Origin: Barnesiella sp. An22
Lineage (GTDB): Bacteria > Bacteroidota > Bacteroidia > Bacteroidales > Barnesiellaceae
Reading direction: 5' to 3'
Length of the DNA: 64,000 nucleotides
Assembly: GCF_002159975.1 (NCBI RefSeq)
Contig: NZ_NFJR01000010.1
Location: 1 to 64,000 of the forward strand
Made by a program: the position numbers and the translations under genes. Under the pieces are notes generated by a model. The model had not been told where the DNA came from and ran no database searches. It saw only the letters and a program-made list of their open reading frames with translations. Shown here piece by piece: positions 63,643 to 64,000 of this stretch; position 1 is the stretch's first letter; each line of letters opens with the position of its first letter.

Positions 63643-63680
63643 CGGGGCCGCCTCGCATCGCGAAGCGGCCCCGATTCTTT
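63643..63680 (+). terminator. Terminator after the LamG/InlB-repeat gene
   Basis: CGGGGCCGC pairs with GCGGCCCCG (63643-63673) around an imperfect inner stem, followed by ATTCTTT. The following 63681-63939 holds no convincing gene. Confidence 0.75.
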
Positions 63681-63939
63681 ACACCCCTTCCTGCCGGCAT
63701 CGATAGTCCCCGAAAACGATACAACGGGGGGAAGAAAAAACAAGGGCCATATCTTCGTCGCGATATAATCCCTGTTGTATATCATAAAATCGGGAATCGA
63801 ATATTCTATCAAATCATTTCTCGCAGCACCCTTTGGAGAAAGTCTTATCCTCTTGACAACACTGCCACAACCGCTTTTCTGCTCATACCTGCCAGCGGGC
63901 TCGACAAAACGCCCGACTCCACCTCATACAAAGGCAAAG

Positions 63940-64000
63940 CTATTTCAAATGTGCATCGAACGTAACAAGCAGCGTCACGCCACTGGCCTCTTTTTTGGAG
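63940..64000 (-). CDS. Possible 3' end of a minus-strand gene cut by the window edge
   Basis: On the minus strand a frame runs in from the window edge and stops at 63942-63940; the visible end reads SKKEASGVTLLVTFDAHLK, a plausible protein C-terminus. Only about 19 residues are seen, so identity cannot be given. Confidence 0.3.
   Translation of the reverse strand, partial: SKKEASGVTLLVTFDAHLK

Noticed and set aside
63621-63965. Plus-strand frame of 114 codons at the window end
   Set aside because: It runs through the terminator of the LamG/InlB gene and has no plausible domain or start context.

Overview
The window is chromosomal DNA from a member of the Bacteroidales (phylum Bacteroidota). 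The evidence is the recurring TAnnTTTG -7 promoter element (often with TTG about 20 bp upstream), the near absence of Shine-Dalgarno sequences, and lineage-typical families: DUF4296 lipoprotein, HU-CCDC81/SPOR protein, UpxY antiterminator, alanine-rich extended S16, and a T9SS-type C-terminal tail. GC content looks moderate to high for the order, so a Barnesiella-like gut commensal is plausible, but the genus is a guess.

Layout. 1-5615: a minus-strand operon with a large receiver/PEP-synthase-N-domain protein, a coiled-coil protein and a flavin-binding Nim-like protein. 5794-7128: NADP glutamate dehydrogenase. 7357-13326: minus-strand operon ileS, dksA-like, lspA, DUF4296 lipoprotein, small unknown. 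13441-15721: cstA-like transporter and PHP phosphatase. 15942-20837: SpoU methyltransferase, radA, FAD dehydrogenase, metallo-beta-lactamase-fold hydrolase, glyoxalase-like protein. 21885-22937: HU/SPOR and TPR genes opposite a clostripain-like lipoprotein. 24161-30938: mscS, GNAT, recJ, recQ, lrgA, lrgB. 31069-31141: tRNA-Lys(TTT). 31271-34700: small conserved gene, WYL regulator, AAA+ ATPase.

34893-48181 is a 13-gene capsule or O-antigen operon led by an UpxY-type antiterminator. It is a mosaic. An AT-rich front part carries a UDP-glucuronate 4-epimerase, flippase, TupA-like ATP-grasp ligase, N-(carboxyethyl)ornithine-synthase-like dehydrogenase, polymerase and two glycosyltransferases. A GC-rich rear part is a complete UDP-L-FucNAc module (fnlA, fnlB, fnlC, wbuB, wbuC). 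The genes predict an acidic glycan with L-FucNAc and a uronic acid, possibly carrying an amide-linked N-(1-carboxyethyl) amino acid. No initiating sugar-phosphate transferase is present.

48329-53065 looks like a self-contained sigma-54 circuit and is the most novel part of the window: a hybrid histidine kinase and an NtrC-type activator, then four helically phased TGTGGAA sites plus an inverted one, a near-consensus -24/-12 promoter, a small secreted protein built of 24-29-residue repeats, and a terminator.

53530-58679 is a tripartite efflux operon (TolC, HlyD, MFS) with an AraC regulator, followed by an ArsC/Spx-like protein, rpsP, and a large secreted LamG/InlB-repeat protein with a T9SS-like tail. 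The window ends in a probable minus-strand gene fragment.
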